Assembly: GCF_900454025.1 (NCBI RefSeq)
Contig: NZ_UGQM01000001.1
Location: 5,518,001-5,582,000 of the forward strand
DNA length: 64,000 nt
Reading direction: 5' to 3'
DNA from: Mycolicibacterium gilvum
Lineage (GTDB): Bacteria > Actinomycetota > Actinomycetes > Mycobacteriales > Mycobacteriaceae
The position numbers were made by a program, and so were the translations under genes. Below are positions 1 through 11,257 of this stretch, piece after piece. Every line of letters begins with the position of its first letter. Position 1 is the first letter of the stretch. The notes under the pieces are model-generated. The model had not been told where the DNA came from and made no database searches. It was given only the letters and a program-made list of their open reading frames with translations.

Positions 1-382
1 GCTGGGCGCCGACGCTGTCGCGATCGGCACCGCCGCGCTGATCGCGCTCGGCGACAACCACCCGCGCTATGCCTCCGAGTACGAGAAGCTCGGCAGCGCA
101 GCGGGTTTCTACGACGACTACCAGGACGGGCGGGACCCCGCCGGGATCAGCACCCAGGATCCCGAACTCGCCGCCCGGTTCGACCCGATCGCCGGCGGGC
201 ACCGGTTGGCCAATTACCTGCGGGTGCTGACGATGGAAGCCCAGACCATCGCCCGCGCCTGTGGCAAGTCCCACGTCTGCCACCTCGAGCCCGACGATTT
301 GGTCGCGGTCAGCATCGAGGCGGCCGCGATGGCGCGTGTCCCGCTGGCCGGCACGGACTGGATCCCGGGACAGCGGACATGA
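1..382 (+). CDS. FMN-binding glutamate synthase-like protein, C-terminal part (GlxD/MgsC type)
   Basis: Partial gene entering from the left edge; about 126 C-terminal residues remain, ending in IPGQRT. The segment LGADAVAIGTAALIALG followed by a conserved HLEPDDLVAVS-type tail fits the end of the FMN/glutamate-synthase alpha-barrel domain. In the GlxBCD/MgsABC group such stand-alone subunits make glutamine- or methylamine-derived N-methylglutamate. Its stop overlaps the start of the next gene (ATGA), so the two are probably translated together. The neighbouring sarcosine-oxidase-like flavoprotein fits N-methyl amino acid metabolism. The family call is from motif reading; the exact substrate is not visible. 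Confidence 0.6.
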   Translation, partial: LGADAVAIGTAALIALGDNHPRYASEYEKLGSAAGFYDDYQDGRDPAGISTQDPELAARFDPIAGGHRLANYLRVLTMEAQTIARACGKSHVCHLEPDDLVAVSIEAAAMARVPLAGTDWIPGQRT

Positions 383-1584
383 CCGAGACCGCGGACGTCG
401 TCATCGTCGGCGGCGGCCTCGAAGGCGCGGCGGCAGCGTGGGCATTGAGCCGACGCGGTGTCACCGATGTCGTGGTGTGCGAACGCAGTACCGTCGGATC
501 GGGGATGACCGGTAAGTCCAGCGGGATCGTCCGCTGCCACTACGGTGTCAGCTCGCTGGCCGCGATGGCCGCCGACGGCCTCGAAGTCTTCGAACAAGCA
601 CAGGACATCTTCGGCACGGACATCGGCTTCCGGCAGACCGGCTACGTCGTCGGTGTCGGCGAGCAGAATGTCGACGCACTGCGTAAAAGCCTTGCCGCGC
701 AACGCTCTGTCGGCGTGGAGACCGAGGAGATCGACGAGTCCGAGGTCGCGCGGCTGTGGCCGTTTGCCGATCTGACACCGTTCGCCGCCTTCGGCTGGGA
801 GGCGCGCGGCGGGTACGGCGACGCGTACCAGACCGCGCAGGCGTTCTCGACGTCGGCGCGTGCTGCGGGCGTGCGGGTCCGGCAGGGCACCGCCGTCGCC
901 GGGCTGCTGGTCGACGCAGACCGTGTCACCGGGGTCCGCCTCGCCGACGGTACCGAGATCTCGGCGGGCACGACCGTCGTCGCCACCGGTGTGTGGACGC
1001 GCCCGTTACTTTCGGCCCACGGGATCGACATGCCGATCCGGGTGATCCGCGAGCAGATCGTGATGATCGACCCGGGCATCGACGAAGCGGCCGTGGGCCG
1101 ACTGCCCGTGTTCTCCGACCTGGTGTCGCTGCAGTACGTGCGGCCCGAGCTGGGCGGGGAGATCCTGTTCGGCAACAGCGACCTGCCCGGCTACGACGCA
1201 ATTGCCCCTGCCGACCCGGACGCCTACCTCAACCGCGCCACCGACGACTTCGTCGACCTCACCGTCGACAAGGTCGGCACCCGCTTCCCCGGCTTCGACG
1301 GCGCGTCGATCACCGGCAGCTACGCGGGCTGTTACGACGTGACCCCGGACTGGAACCCGGTGATCTCCCGCGGGCCACTCGACGGTCTGGTGATCGCCGC
1401 GGGGTTCAGCGGCCACGGGTTCAAGATCGCGCCCGCGGTCGGCCAGCTCGTCGCCGATCTCGTCGTCGACGGACACGGCAGCGACCCGCGCATCCCGGCG
1501 TCGGACTTCCGGTTCTCCCGCTTCGCGGAGAACGACCCGCTCAAGACTCCCTACCCGTACGTCGGGGCAGGACAGATGCGCTAG
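379..1584 (+). CDS. FAD-dependent oxidoreductase, DAO/sarcosine oxidase beta-like
   Basis: 401 residues with an N-terminal dinucleotide fold (VVIVGGGLEG, residues 7-16) and the C-terminal FAD-closing segment AAGFSGHGFKIAPAVG typical of the DAO family. Family members oxidise secondary or N-methyl amines such as sarcosine to imines, passing electrons to FAD. The start ATG overlaps the stop of the upstream glutamate-synthase-like gene and an XRE-cupin regulator follows 10 bp downstream, suggesting one amine-catabolic operon. The length matches monomeric or beta-subunit sarcosine oxidases (about 390-410). The substrate is inferred only; other N-methyl amino acids or D-amino acids are possible. 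Confidence 0.75.
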   Translation: MTETADVVIVGGGLEGAAAAWALSRRGVTDVVVCERSTVGSGMTGKSSGIVRCHYGVSSLAAMAADGLEVFEQAQDIFGTDIGFRQTGYVVGVGEQNVDALRKSLAAQRSVGVETEEIDESEVARLWPFADLTPFAAFGWEARGGYGDAYQTAQAFSTSARAAGVRVRQGTAVAGLLVDADRVTGVRLADGTEISAGTTVVATGVWTRPLLSAHGIDMPIRVIREQIVMIDPGIDEAAVGRLPVFSDLVSLQYVRPELGGEILFGNSDLPGYDAIAPADPDAYLNRATDDFVDLTVDKVGTRFPGFDGASITGSYAGCYDVTPDWNPVISRGPLDGLVIAAGFSGHGFKIAPAVGQLVADLVVDGHGSDPRIPASDFRFSRFAENDPLKTPYPYVGAGQMR

Positions 1585-1594
1585 ACAAGGACCT

Positions 1595-2263
1595 GTGGCC
1601 AACCAGAACGACCGTGACGATCACACCCCGCTGCTGCGCAACACCTCGGGCACCGCGCGGGACCGCGATCCGGGCGCGCCGGTCGAAGAACTCGAGATCG
1701 AGTCGGCGATCGGGCGCAACGTGCGGCTCCTGCGCCAGCATCAGGGCCTCACCGTCGCCGAGACGGCCGCCCGCGTCGGCATCTCCAAGGCGATGATGAG
1801 CAAGATCGAGAACGCCCAGACCTCCTGCAGCCTGTCGACGCTGGCACTGCTCGCCAAGGGCTTCGACGTACCGGTCACGAGCCTGTTCCGCGGCGCCGAC
1901 GTGGAACGCCCCGCGGCGTTCGTCAAAGCGGGCACCGGGGCCCGGATCGTGCGCGAGGGCACCAGGGAGGGCCACGAGTACCAGTTGCTGGGTTCGCTGC
2001 GCGGCGAGCACAAGCGGCTGGAGTGCCTCGAGGTCACGCTGTCGGAGAAGAGCCAGACCTACCCGCTGTTCCAGCATCCGGGTACCGAGTTCATCTACAT
2101 GCTCGAGGGCGTGATGGATTACAGCCACAGCCGCTCGGTCTATCGCCTGCAGCCCGGAGATTCGCTGCAGATCGACGGCGAGGGCGCGCACGGACCCGTC
2201 GATCTGGTGGAGGTCCCGATCCGGTTTCTGTCGGTTATCGCTTTCCCCGACTCACAGGTTTGA
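1595..2263 (+). CDS. XRE-family regulator with C-terminal cupin
   Basis: 222 residues from a GTG start. A Cro/CI-type helix-turn-helix lies at about residues 38-98 (VAETAARVGISKAMMSKIENAQ), followed by a cupin barrel around 135-210 (FQHPGTEFIYMLEG, YRLQPGDSLQIDG). HTH-cupin proteins are small-molecule-responsive regulators of adjacent amine or amino acid catabolic genes (PuuR-like architecture). It sits directly downstream of the DAO oxidoreductase in the same direction and probably controls that cluster. The first 35 residues are charged and poorly conserved-looking, so a shorter start cannot be excluded. Confidence 0.8.
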   Translation: MANQNDRDDHTPLLRNTSGTARDRDPGAPVEELEIESAIGRNVRLLRQHQGLTVAETAARVGISKAMMSKIENAQTSCSLSTLALLAKGFDVPVTSLFRGADVERPAAFVKAGTGARIVREGTREGHEYQLLGSLRGEHKRLECLEVTLSEKSQTYPLFQHPGTEFIYMLEGVMDYSHSRSVYRLQPGDSLQIDGEGAHGPVDLVEVPIRFLSVIAFPDSQV

Positions 2264-2282
2264 CGCAGGTAATAATAAGGTT

Positions 2283-3428
2283 GTGTCGAGCGTCGACCTG
2301 TCCCGCTTCCTTCTGCAGGAGACCACGCTCGGCGCCATCACGTCGTGGCTGCCGTGGGAATCCGAGCTCAGCGACCTGGCCGTCGGCGACCCGGCTTTCG
2401 CGGCCGCCAGTGCCGTCGTCCTCGACGGCGACCTCGACGCCGGCGATCTCGATCTCAACCTCGACAACCTGTACCCGCGCGACCACCAGCACCCGTTGCC
2501 GTTCCTGCTCCTGGTCCGCGGATCGGTGCGGGCCCGGGCCGTCGTCAACAGTGACTTCGACGGCGGCACCCATCTCGTCGTCCTCGGTGATCTGGACGCC
2601 GACTACCTGATCACGTTCGACCAGGAGACCTTCGTCGGCGGTGCGCTGCGGCTGCGCCGCGCCTGGTGGGGTATCGGCGAGGCCGGGAACCTGATGGTGC
2701 GCGGCCCCATCTCGGCGCCCGCGCTGATCGCCGACGGCTATCGCGTCGACGACGAACGCATCAGGGCCCGGCACGGCGTCACCAACACCGCGTTCCTGTT
2801 CCGCGACGGCACCGATTACCTGCCCCGGGCCCACGCCTGCTGTGTGATCGCCGACAAGTACGTCTGCGACGACGACTCCTTCGACGACGAGCAGACCCCG
2901 AACGGCGTCGTGGACTGGGTGGAGCCTTTCGACGTCCTCGACGCGGTGACCGGCGGGCAGGACCCGTTCGCCGAACCGATCTGCGATCCGACCGAAGACC
3001 TGTTCGTCCCCGAGCCCGATCTGTTCGGCTGCTCGGAGGCCGAATTGCGCGACAGGTTCAGCGCCGAGGTGTCAGCCGAGTCGGTGGTCGCGGTGATGGC
3101 GCACCCGCTGGTGATGGGCCGCTGCGAGACCTACGACCACGATCTGATCGACGAGGACCGCAGGTACAGCGTGCGCAGGGCGACCGGCGAGACCCCCGCA
3201 CGGCTGACGATCGTGCGCGTCATCAGCGACCCCCATCTGATGTACCGCTTCCACCATTTCGAGGCGCGCCGATCACCTTGCGGCACAACGAGTGTCGAAC
3301 TGCTCACGCAGAAGTCCGCCGGCGCCCGGTGCGAACCCGAGCCGGTGCCCGAGCACCACGTCGACCACTACATCGACGCGCTGAGCTGCTTCCGGCGGCT
3401 GCGCGAGTTCCTCGCCGAGTCGGTCTGA
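2283..3428 (+). CDS. Unknown protein with bactofilin-like beta-repeat segment
   Basis: 381 residues; not assigned to a named family. Residues about 45-165 hold repeating short hydrophobic strands separated by GD or GG turns (VVLDGDLDAGDLDLNL, LVVLGDLDADYLITF, GNLMVRGPISAPALIAD), the look of a polymer-forming or bactofilin-like beta-helix. The second half is acidic and contains a CCVIADKYVCDDD patch and a C-terminal HHVDHYIDALSCF helix. There is no signal peptide or membrane segment. The GTG start lies 7 nt downstream of TAATAA, so the mRNA may be leaderless; AAGG at 2277-2280 is the alternative ribosome site. It precedes the leuA leader in the same direction but is probably a separate unit. 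Confidence 0.5.
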   Translation: MSSVDLSRFLLQETTLGAITSWLPWESELSDLAVGDPAFAAASAVVLDGDLDAGDLDLNLDNLYPRDHQHPLPFLLLVRGSVRARAVVNSDFDGGTHLVVLGDLDADYLITFDQETFVGGALRLRRAWWGIGEAGNLMVRGPISAPALIADGYRVDDERIRARHGVTNTAFLFRDGTDYLPRAHACCVIADKYVCDDDSFDDEQTPNGVVDWVEPFDVLDAVTGGQDPFAEPICDPTEDLFVPEPDLFGCSEAELRDRFSAEVSAESVVAVMAHPLVMGRCETYDHDLIDEDRRYSVRRATGETPARLTIVRVISDPHLMYRFHHFEARRSPCGTTSVELLTQKSAGARCEPEPVPEHHVDHYIDALSCFRRLREFLAESV

Positions 3429-3441
3429 GCCGGTAGCCGTT

Positions 3442-3469
3442 TTGGCATCGAGCCCTCGCGGAGTACAGT
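3442..3469 (+). promoter_or_regulatory. Promoter of the leuA leader transcript
   Basis: TTGGCA at 3442-3447 and TACAGT at 3464-3469 are separated by 16 bp, a good sigma-A type promoter. The predicted transcription start, about 7 nt after the -10, falls on the GTG of the leader peptide at 3477, so the leader peptide would be translated from a leaderless mRNA. Confidence 0.6.
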
Positions 3470-3476
3470 GACTCGC

Positions 3477-3503
3477 GTGCAGCGTGTGCTCCTTCTCGGA
3501 CGC

Positions 3504-3518
<15 letters not shown>
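3477..3518 (+). CDS. leuL: leuA leader peptide (LeuL-like)
   Basis: A 13-codon reading frame, MQRVLLLGRRDGV, with three consecutive leucine codons (CTC CTT CTC, 3489-3497). It lies between the leuA promoter and leuA and ends inside a stem-loop (3512-3526). Leader peptides with Leu runs upstream of leuA are a known attenuation device in actinobacteria: ribosome position on the Leu codons reports leucyl-tRNA charging. Its GTG coincides with the predicted +1, so no Shine-Dalgarno is needed. Confidence 0.7.
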
Positions 3519-6412
<2,894 letters not shown>

Positions 6413-6490
6413 GATCCGAGGATGGCACGGGGCCCTGACATGCCTCACTCCATCACCCCGCGTGTCGGCCGCTCTTCTAAACTGCCGGGA

Positions 6491-7711
6491 ATGGTCACTG
6501 GACGTGGACGGCTCGCACTCGCCGCAGGAGCCGGCGCACGCTGGGCGTCGCGCGTCACCGGCAGAGGCGCCGGCGCCATGATCGGCGGCCTGGTCGCGAT
6601 GACGCTGGACAAGTCGATCCTCGGCCAGCTCGGTCACGGACGCCGAAGCGTCGTGATCACCGGCACGAACGGCAAGTCGACGACGACGCGGATGACCGCT
6701 GCCGCGCTGGCGACACTGGGACCGGTGGCCACGAACTCCGAGGGCGCCAACATGGACGCCGGGTTGGTCGCCGCGCTGGCCGCCGCCCCCGGGGCCACGC
6801 TCGCCGCGCTCGAGGTCGACGAGATGCACGTCCCGCATGTCAGCGATGCCGTCGACCCGTCGGTGGTGGTCCTGCTGAACCTGTCCCGCGACCAGCTCGA
6901 CCGTGTCGGCGAGATCAACCACATCGAGCGCACCCTGCGGGCCGGGCTGGCGCGGCATCCGTCGGCGGTGGTCGTCGCCAACTGTGACGACGTGCTGATG
7001 ACGTCGGCGGCCTACGACCACCCGAACGTGGTGTGGGTCGCGGCGGGCGGCGGCTGGGCCAGCGACTCGGTCAGCTGCCCGCGCTCCGGGGAGACGATCG
7101 TGCGCGACGGGACTCACTGGTACTCGACGGGCTGCGAGTTCAAGCGCCCGACGCCCGCCTGGTGGTTCGACGACACTCACCTCCACGGCCCCGACGGCCT
7201 GACGTTGCCGATGACGCTGAACCTTCCGGGCACCGTGAACCGCGGCAACGCGACACAGGCGGTGGCCGCGGCCGTGACGCTGGGCGCCGATCCGGCCGCC
7301 GCGGTGACGGCGGTGTCGGCGGTGGACGAGGTCGCGGGGCGGTACCGCACCGTGCGGATCGGGTCGCACACCGCGCGTCTGCTCCTGGCGAAGAACCCGG
7401 CGGGCTGGCAGGAGGCGCTGTCGATGGTCGATCGTGACGCCGCCGGTGTGGTGATCGCGGTCAACGGGCAGGTGCCCGACGGCGAGGACCTGTCGTGGCT
7501 GTGGGACGTGCGCTTCGAACACTTCGAGAAGGCGCAGGTGGTCGCTGCCGGTGAGCGGGGCACCGACCTGGCGGTGCGCCTGGGCTATGCCGGCGTCGAG
7601 CACACGCTGGTGCACGACACCGTCGCGGCGATCGCGTCGTGCCCACCGGGACACGTCGAGGTGCTGGCCAACTACACCGCGTTCCTGCAGCTGAACAGGC
7701 GTATCCCATGA
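6491..7711 (+). CDS. murT: Lipid II isoglutaminyl synthase, MurT subunit
   Basis: 406 residues. The Mur-ligase-like partner of GatD; together they amidate the alpha-carboxyl of D-Glu in lipid II, making isoglutamine in peptidoglycan. The ATP loop TGTNGKST is at residues 57-64, the Mur ligase central domain follows, and the C-terminal DUF1727 region ends in LANYTAFLQLNRR. A zinc-ribbon insert usually has two Cys pairs, but here only C196 and C215 are seen (CPRS and CEFK). Start: ATG 6491 lies exactly 7 nt after a TAAACT -10 (6478-6483), fitting a leaderless mRNA; a longer frame from 6422 is less likely. It overlaps gatD by ATGA. Confidence 0.9.
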   Translation: MVTGRGRLALAAGAGARWASRVTGRGAGAMIGGLVAMTLDKSILGQLGHGRRSVVITGTNGKSTTTRMTAAALATLGPVATNSEGANMDAGLVAALAAAPGATLAALEVDEMHVPHVSDAVDPSVVVLLNLSRDQLDRVGEINHIERTLRAGLARHPSAVVVANCDDVLMTSAAYDHPNVVWVAAGGGWASDSVSCPRSGETIVRDGTHWYSTGCEFKRPTPAWWFDDTHLHGPDGLTLPMTLNLPGTVNRGNATQAVAAAVTLGADPAAAVTAVSAVDEVAGRYRTVRIGSHTARLLLAKNPAGWQEALSMVDRDAAGVVIAVNGQVPDGEDLSWLWDVRFEHFEKAQVVAAGERGTDLAVRLGYAGVEHTLVHDTVAAIASCPPGHVEVLANYTAFLQLNRRIP

Positions 7712-8424
7712 GCGAGTCGACGGTGCGGATCGGGCTCGTCCTGCCCGACGTGATGGGTACCTACGGAGACGGCGGTAACTCGCTGGTGCTTCGGCAGCGG
7801 TTGCGCCTGCGCGGCATCGACGCCGAGATCGTCGAGATCACGTTGGACGATCCGGTGCCCGCGGAGTTGGACGTCTACGCGCTCGGCGGTGCCGAGGACT
7901 ACGCGCAGCGGTTGGCGACCAAGCACCTGATCCGTTATCCCGGCCTGCAGCAGGCGATTTCGCGTGGGGCACCCGTGCTGGCGATCTGCGCTGCCATCCA
8001 GGTGCTGGGCCACTGGTACGAGACCTCGGCAGGCGAGCGGGTCGACGGTGTCGGCGTGCTGGACGTGACGACGTCACCGCAGCCGCAGCGATCCATCGGC
8101 GAAGTGTCGGCGACACCGTTGGTCGACGGGCTCACCGAGCCGCTCACCGGTTTCGAGAACCACCGCGGCGGAACGGTTCTGGGGTCCGACGCGCGGCCGT
8201 TGGGCAGGGTCACCAAGGGCGACGGCAACCTGGCCGGCGGTGGTGTCGACGGTGCGGTGCAGGGCAGCGTCGTCGCCACCTATCTGCACGGGTGCTGCCT
8301 GGCCCGCAACCCGCAACTCGCCGACCATCTGTTGACGCGGGTGGTGGGACCGCTTGCGCCGCTGGACCTTCCCGAGGTCGACCGGCTCCGCAAGGAACGG
8401 TTGGCCGCGCCGCGCCGGGTCTGA
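7708..8424 (+). CDS. gatD: Lipid II isoglutaminyl synthase, glutaminase subunit GatD
   Basis: 238 residues. A class I glutamine amidotransferase (CobB/CobQ-like) supplying ammonia to MurT for peptidoglycan amidation. The nucleophile is C94 (LAICAAIQVLG) and the catalytic histidine H194 (ATYLHG), at the spacing expected for GatD. The ATG overlaps the murT stop, so the two subunits are translationally coupled. It corresponds to the gene called cobQ2 in M. tuberculosis, a misleading name since there is no cobalamin role. Confidence 0.92.
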   Translation: MSESTVRIGLVLPDVMGTYGDGGNSLVLRQRLRLRGIDAEIVEITLDDPVPAELDVYALGGAEDYAQRLATKHLIRYPGLQQAISRGAPVLAICAAIQVLGHWYETSAGERVDGVGVLDVTTSPQPQRSIGEVSATPLVDGLTEPLTGFENHRGGTVLGSDARPLGRVTKGDGNLAGGGVDGAVQGSVVATYLHGCCLARNPQLADHLLTRVVGPLAPLDLPEVDRLRKERLAAPRRV

Positions 8425-8425
8425 G

Positions 8426-9310
8426 CTACGCGGCGAGCGTCTTACCCGCCACCCATGCTAGCGGACAACCCTTGCGGCGCAGCGCATCTGCAACCCGCCG
8501 GATCCACGCTGCCGGCATGTCCTCGGCAATGACCCGGACGACACTCCATCCCCGTTCTTCGAGCATCCGCAGGCGCTTGATGTCCTTGACGTACTGACGG
8601 CGGTCCTTGCGGTGGTGATCCCCGTCGTACTCCACCGCCACGCCATACTCTTCCCACCCCATGTCGAGGAATGCGATCGGTCTCGTGCCTGCGAACACGG
8701 GGATCTGTGTCTCGGGTTTCGGGAATCCGCTGTCGATGAGCGCCAGCCGTAACGCGCTTTCGCGCGGCGACGCGGCCCCGCCGTCGACAAAGGGCAGGAG
8801 CTCGCGCAGCTGGGTCACGCCTCGGGCGCGCGGGTGTCGCTCGGCGAGCGCAAGCACGTCGTCGATCGCGTAGCGCTGATTCCACATCAAGGCGTCGAGC
8901 CGGGCCAGGGCCTCGGGGCGCTCGAGATGCCGGCCCAGGTCGAAGGCGGTTCTGACGCGTGTGGTGACGGGAAGGCCCGACCGGCGTGTGACCTCGTCCG
9001 GAGCGAGAGACTCGGTACGCAGAATCAGGCCTTCCTGCGATCTCCCCTTCGCTCCGGTCAGCTCGATCGGGATCGTCAGGTCCACCCAAGGCGCACCGTG
9101 CAACGCCGCCGCGGTACGGCCCGAGATCACCCCCTTGCGCCCCGTCGCCAACCACGCGCCGATGGCTCGGTCACGCAAGGTGACCTCGATCCCGTTGCGA
9201 ACGAACACCCCGCGGTAGAGCCGCGTGTAATCGCGAGCGAGTTCATGACGCGTCGCGACGCCGGCTCTGACAGCCTCCCCACCCAGAATCACTCGGTCCA
9301 TGGCAGTCAT
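8426..9310 (-). CDS. DUF559-domain protein with AbiEi-like N-terminus
   Basis: About 294 residues from ATG 9310 (another ATG at 9301 is possible). The N-terminal half looks like the winged-helix/AbiEi-like region common in actinobacteria (LARDYTRLYRGVFVRNG, GRTAAALHGAPW). The C-terminal half is a DUF559/Vsr-like nuclease fold (AFLDMGWEEYGVAVEYDGDHHRKDRRQYVKD) with acidic residues and a following helix. Such genes are abundant and multicopy in mycobacteria; their function is not established, and a nuclease or abortive-infection-like role is only inference. It converges with gatD (1 bp between stops) and lies downstream of a long inverted repeat after recR. Confidence 0.65.
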   Translation of the reverse strand: MTAMDRVILGGEAVRAGVATRHELARDYTRLYRGVFVRNGIEVTLRDRAIGAWLATGRKGVISGRTAAALHGAPWVDLTIPIELTGAKGRSQEGLILRTESLAPDEVTRRSGLPVTTRVRTAFDLGRHLERPEALARLDALMWNQRYAIDDVLALAERHPRARGVTQLRELLPFVDGGAASPRESALRLALIDSGFPKPETQIPVFAGTRPIAFLDMGWEEYGVAVEYDGDHHRKDRRQYVKDIKRLRMLEERGWSVVRVIAEDMPAAWIRRVADALRRKGCPLAWVAGKTLAA

Positions 9311-9332
9311 GGTGCCGACTGTCACCGACAAC

Positions 9333-9397
9333 TCTCGAAATCCACGTTTTGCAGCAGAAGTGCGAGTAAACCCCTGCAAAAGGTGGATTTCGCGAGA
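9333..9397. terminator. Long inverted repeat after recR
   Basis: The arms 9333-9354 and 9374-9397 are complementary over about 21 of 22 positions with a 2-nt bulge (core AAATCCAC and TTTTGCAG), with a 19-nt loop. It sits just beyond the recR stop and upstream of the DUF559 gene start, both on the minus strand. The size and position suggest a transcription terminator or an RNA processing stem without a U-tract. Confidence 0.55.
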
Positions 9398-9417
9398 ATC
9401 CCAAGCGGCCCAACCCG

Positions 9418-10029
9418 CTACGCCATCGCGCGGCGGCCCGCCAGCGCACGGCCCAGCGTGAGCTCGTCGGCGAACTCCAGGTCTCCGCCCATCGGCAGGC
9501 CCGACGCGATCCGCGTCACGGAAAGCCCCGGGATGTCTCGCAGCATCCGCACCAGGTACGTCGCCGTGGCCTCGCCCTCGGTGTTGGGGTCGGTGGCGAT
9601 GATGACCTCGGCCACGTCGACGCCGTCGACGCGCTCACCGATCCGGTTCAGCAGTTCGCGGATGCGCAGCTGGTCGGGCCCGATCCCGGACAACGGGTCG
9701 AGAGCGCCGCCGAGGACGTGGTAGCGCCCACGGAACTCACGCGTGCGCTCGACGGCCTGGACGTCCTTGGGTTCTTCGACCACACAGATCAACGACGCGT
9801 CCCGGCGCGCATCCCCGCAGATTCGGCACCGCTCCTCGTCGCTGACGTTGCCGCACACCGAGCAGAACGTGACACCGTCGCGGACGCGGTTGAGCACCGC
9901 GGTGAGCCGGTCGATGTCGGGAGGTTCGACCGACAGCAGATGGAACGCGATGCGCTGGGCACTCTTGGGCCCGATGCCCGGCAGCTTGCCGAGCTCGTCG
10001 ATCAGATCCTGGACAGGTCCCTCAAACAT
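9418..10029 (-). CDS. recR: Recombination mediator protein RecR
   Basis: 203 residues. Acts with RecO (and RecF) to load RecA on gapped DNA. It shows the N-terminal helix-hairpin-helix ([17 protein letters not shown]), a C4 zinc finger (CSVCGN and CRICGD), and the Toprim domain with the conserved [12 protein letters not shown] and [15 protein letters not shown] motifs. The length matches the family. It lies 15 bp downstream of ebfC in the usual ebfC-recR order. Confidence 0.95.
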   Translation of the reverse strand: MFEGPVQDLIDELGKLPGIGPKSAQRIAFHLLSVEPPDIDRLTAVLNRVRDGVTFCSVCGNVSDEERCRICGDARRDASLICVVEEPKDVQAVERTREFRGRYHVLGGALDPLSGIGPDQLRIRELLNRIGERVDGVDVAEVIIATDPNTEGEATATYLVRMLRDIPGLSVTRIASGLPMGGDLEFADELTLGRALAGRRAMA

Positions 10030-10044
10030 TTAGGTACAAACCGG

Positions 10045-10386
10045 TCACATCCCCGGCAGTCCCGGCAGTCCCTGGCCGCCGAGCCCTCCGGCCAGCGGCC
10101 CCAGCTTGTCGTGGGCCAGGATGGTGACCTGCTTGGCGGCGTCGGCGATCGCGCCGACGATGAGGTCCTGCAGCGTCTCCGGGTCCGCGGGATCGATCAC
10201 CTTGGGGTCGATGGAGACGCCGACGACCTCGCCGCTGCCCTTCATCGTCACCTGGACGAGCCCACCACCGGCCTGACCGTGCACTTCGGCGTTGGCCAGC
10301 GCCTCCTGCGCCTCCATCAGCTGCTGCTGCACCTGCTGCGCCTGGGCGAGGAGGGCTGACATATCGGGTTGTCCACCGGGCTGCAT
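10045..10386 (-). CDS. ebfC: YbaB/EbfC nucleoid-associated protein
   Basis: 113 residues. A small dimeric DNA-binding protein almost always encoded before recR. It has a coiled-coil helix ([24 protein letters not shown]), the core [22 protein letters not shown], and a Gly/Pro/Leu-rich tail ending GLPGLPGM. The start MQPGG matches the form remembered for M. tuberculosis Rv3716c; an in-frame extension to 10455 looks spurious. Confidence 0.9.
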   Translation of the reverse strand: MQPGGQPDMSALLAQAQQVQQQLMEAQEALANAEVHGQAGGGLVQVTMKGSGEVVGVSIDPKVIDPADPETLQDLIVGAIADAAKQVTILAHDKLGPLAGGLGGQGLPGLPGM

Positions 10387-10498
10387 GGCTGATCCTCTGT
10401 ACGGGTTTGGTTGCGTCACGGTCTCGACTTGGTTGCGCTCACGGGGAAGCGACACTTTGGGGTTTCAGCCTAGTCGGCACGGAGGCTACGGTGGCGCC

Positions 10499-11242
10499 GT
10501 GCCCATGCCAGCCAGACTGCGTGTCGGGGCCGCACTGGCCGCCGGGATGCTCGCCGCGTCGTCGGGTCTCGCCGCCCCCGCCCAGGCGGCGCCCACCAAC
10601 CTCGCCGGGAAGATCGTGTTCCTCGACCCCGGCCATCAGGGCTCGATGGAGGGATCGAGCCGTCAGGTCCCGACCGGGCGCGGCGGCACCAAGGACTGCC
10701 AGGCCGGTGGCACCTCCACCGAGGACGGTCTCGCCGAGCACACCTTCGCGTGGGACACCACGCTGCGGGTCCGCCAGGCCCTCACCGCACTGGGCGTCCG
10801 CACCGCGATGTCGCGCGGCGACGACACAGGCCCGGGACCCTGCGTCGACGAACGCGCCGCGATGGCGAATTCGATCCGCCCGAACGCGGTGGTGTCGATC
10901 CACGGCGACGGCGGACCGGCCACCGGCCGCGGATTCCACGTGCTGTACTCGTCGCCGCCGCTCAACGCGGCGCAGGCGGGTCCGTCGGTGCAGTTCGCGA
11001 AGGTGATGCGGGATCAGCTCGCCGGGTCGGGCATCCCGCCGGCGACCTACATCGGACAGCAGGGCCTCAACCCGCGTTCGGACATCGCCGGTCTCAACCT
11101 GGCGCAGTACCCGTCGATCCTCGTCGAACTCGGGAACATGAAGAGCCCCGTCGACTCGGCGCTGATGAAGTCCCCGGAGGGACGCCAGAAATACGCCGAC
11201 GCGGTCGTACGCGGGATCGTGGCGTTCCTGAGCCAGGCCTAG
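10499..11242 (+). CDS. Secreted N-acetylmuramoyl-L-alanine amidase (Rv3717 type)
   Basis: 247 residues. A zinc amidase of the Amidase_3 family that cleaves the MurNAc-L-Ala bond of peptidoglycan. Zinc ligands are in DPGHQG, LAEHTF and SIHGDGG; the catalytic Glu is in LVELGN. The N-terminus is a Sec signal peptide (LRVGAALAAGMLAASSGLA) with a likely cut after PAQA. A Cys pair (KDCQAG and GPCVDE) should form the disulfide known in Rv3717. No SH3 or LysM wall-binding domain, so it is a minimal enzyme. GTG 10499 was chosen; ATG 10505 is equally possible. Confidence 0.9.
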   Translation: MPMPARLRVGAALAAGMLAASSGLAAPAQAAPTNLAGKIVFLDPGHQGSMEGSSRQVPTGRGGTKDCQAGGTSTEDGLAEHTFAWDTTLRVRQALTALGVRTAMSRGDDTGPGPCVDERAAMANSIRPNAVVSIHGDGGPATGRGFHVLYSSPPLNAAQAGPSVQFAKVMRDQLAGSGIPPATYIGQQGLNPRSDIAGLNLAQYPSILVELGNMKSPVDSALMKSPEGRQKYADAVVRGIVAFLSQA

Positions 11243-11257
11243 CCGTCTCGCGAAGTG

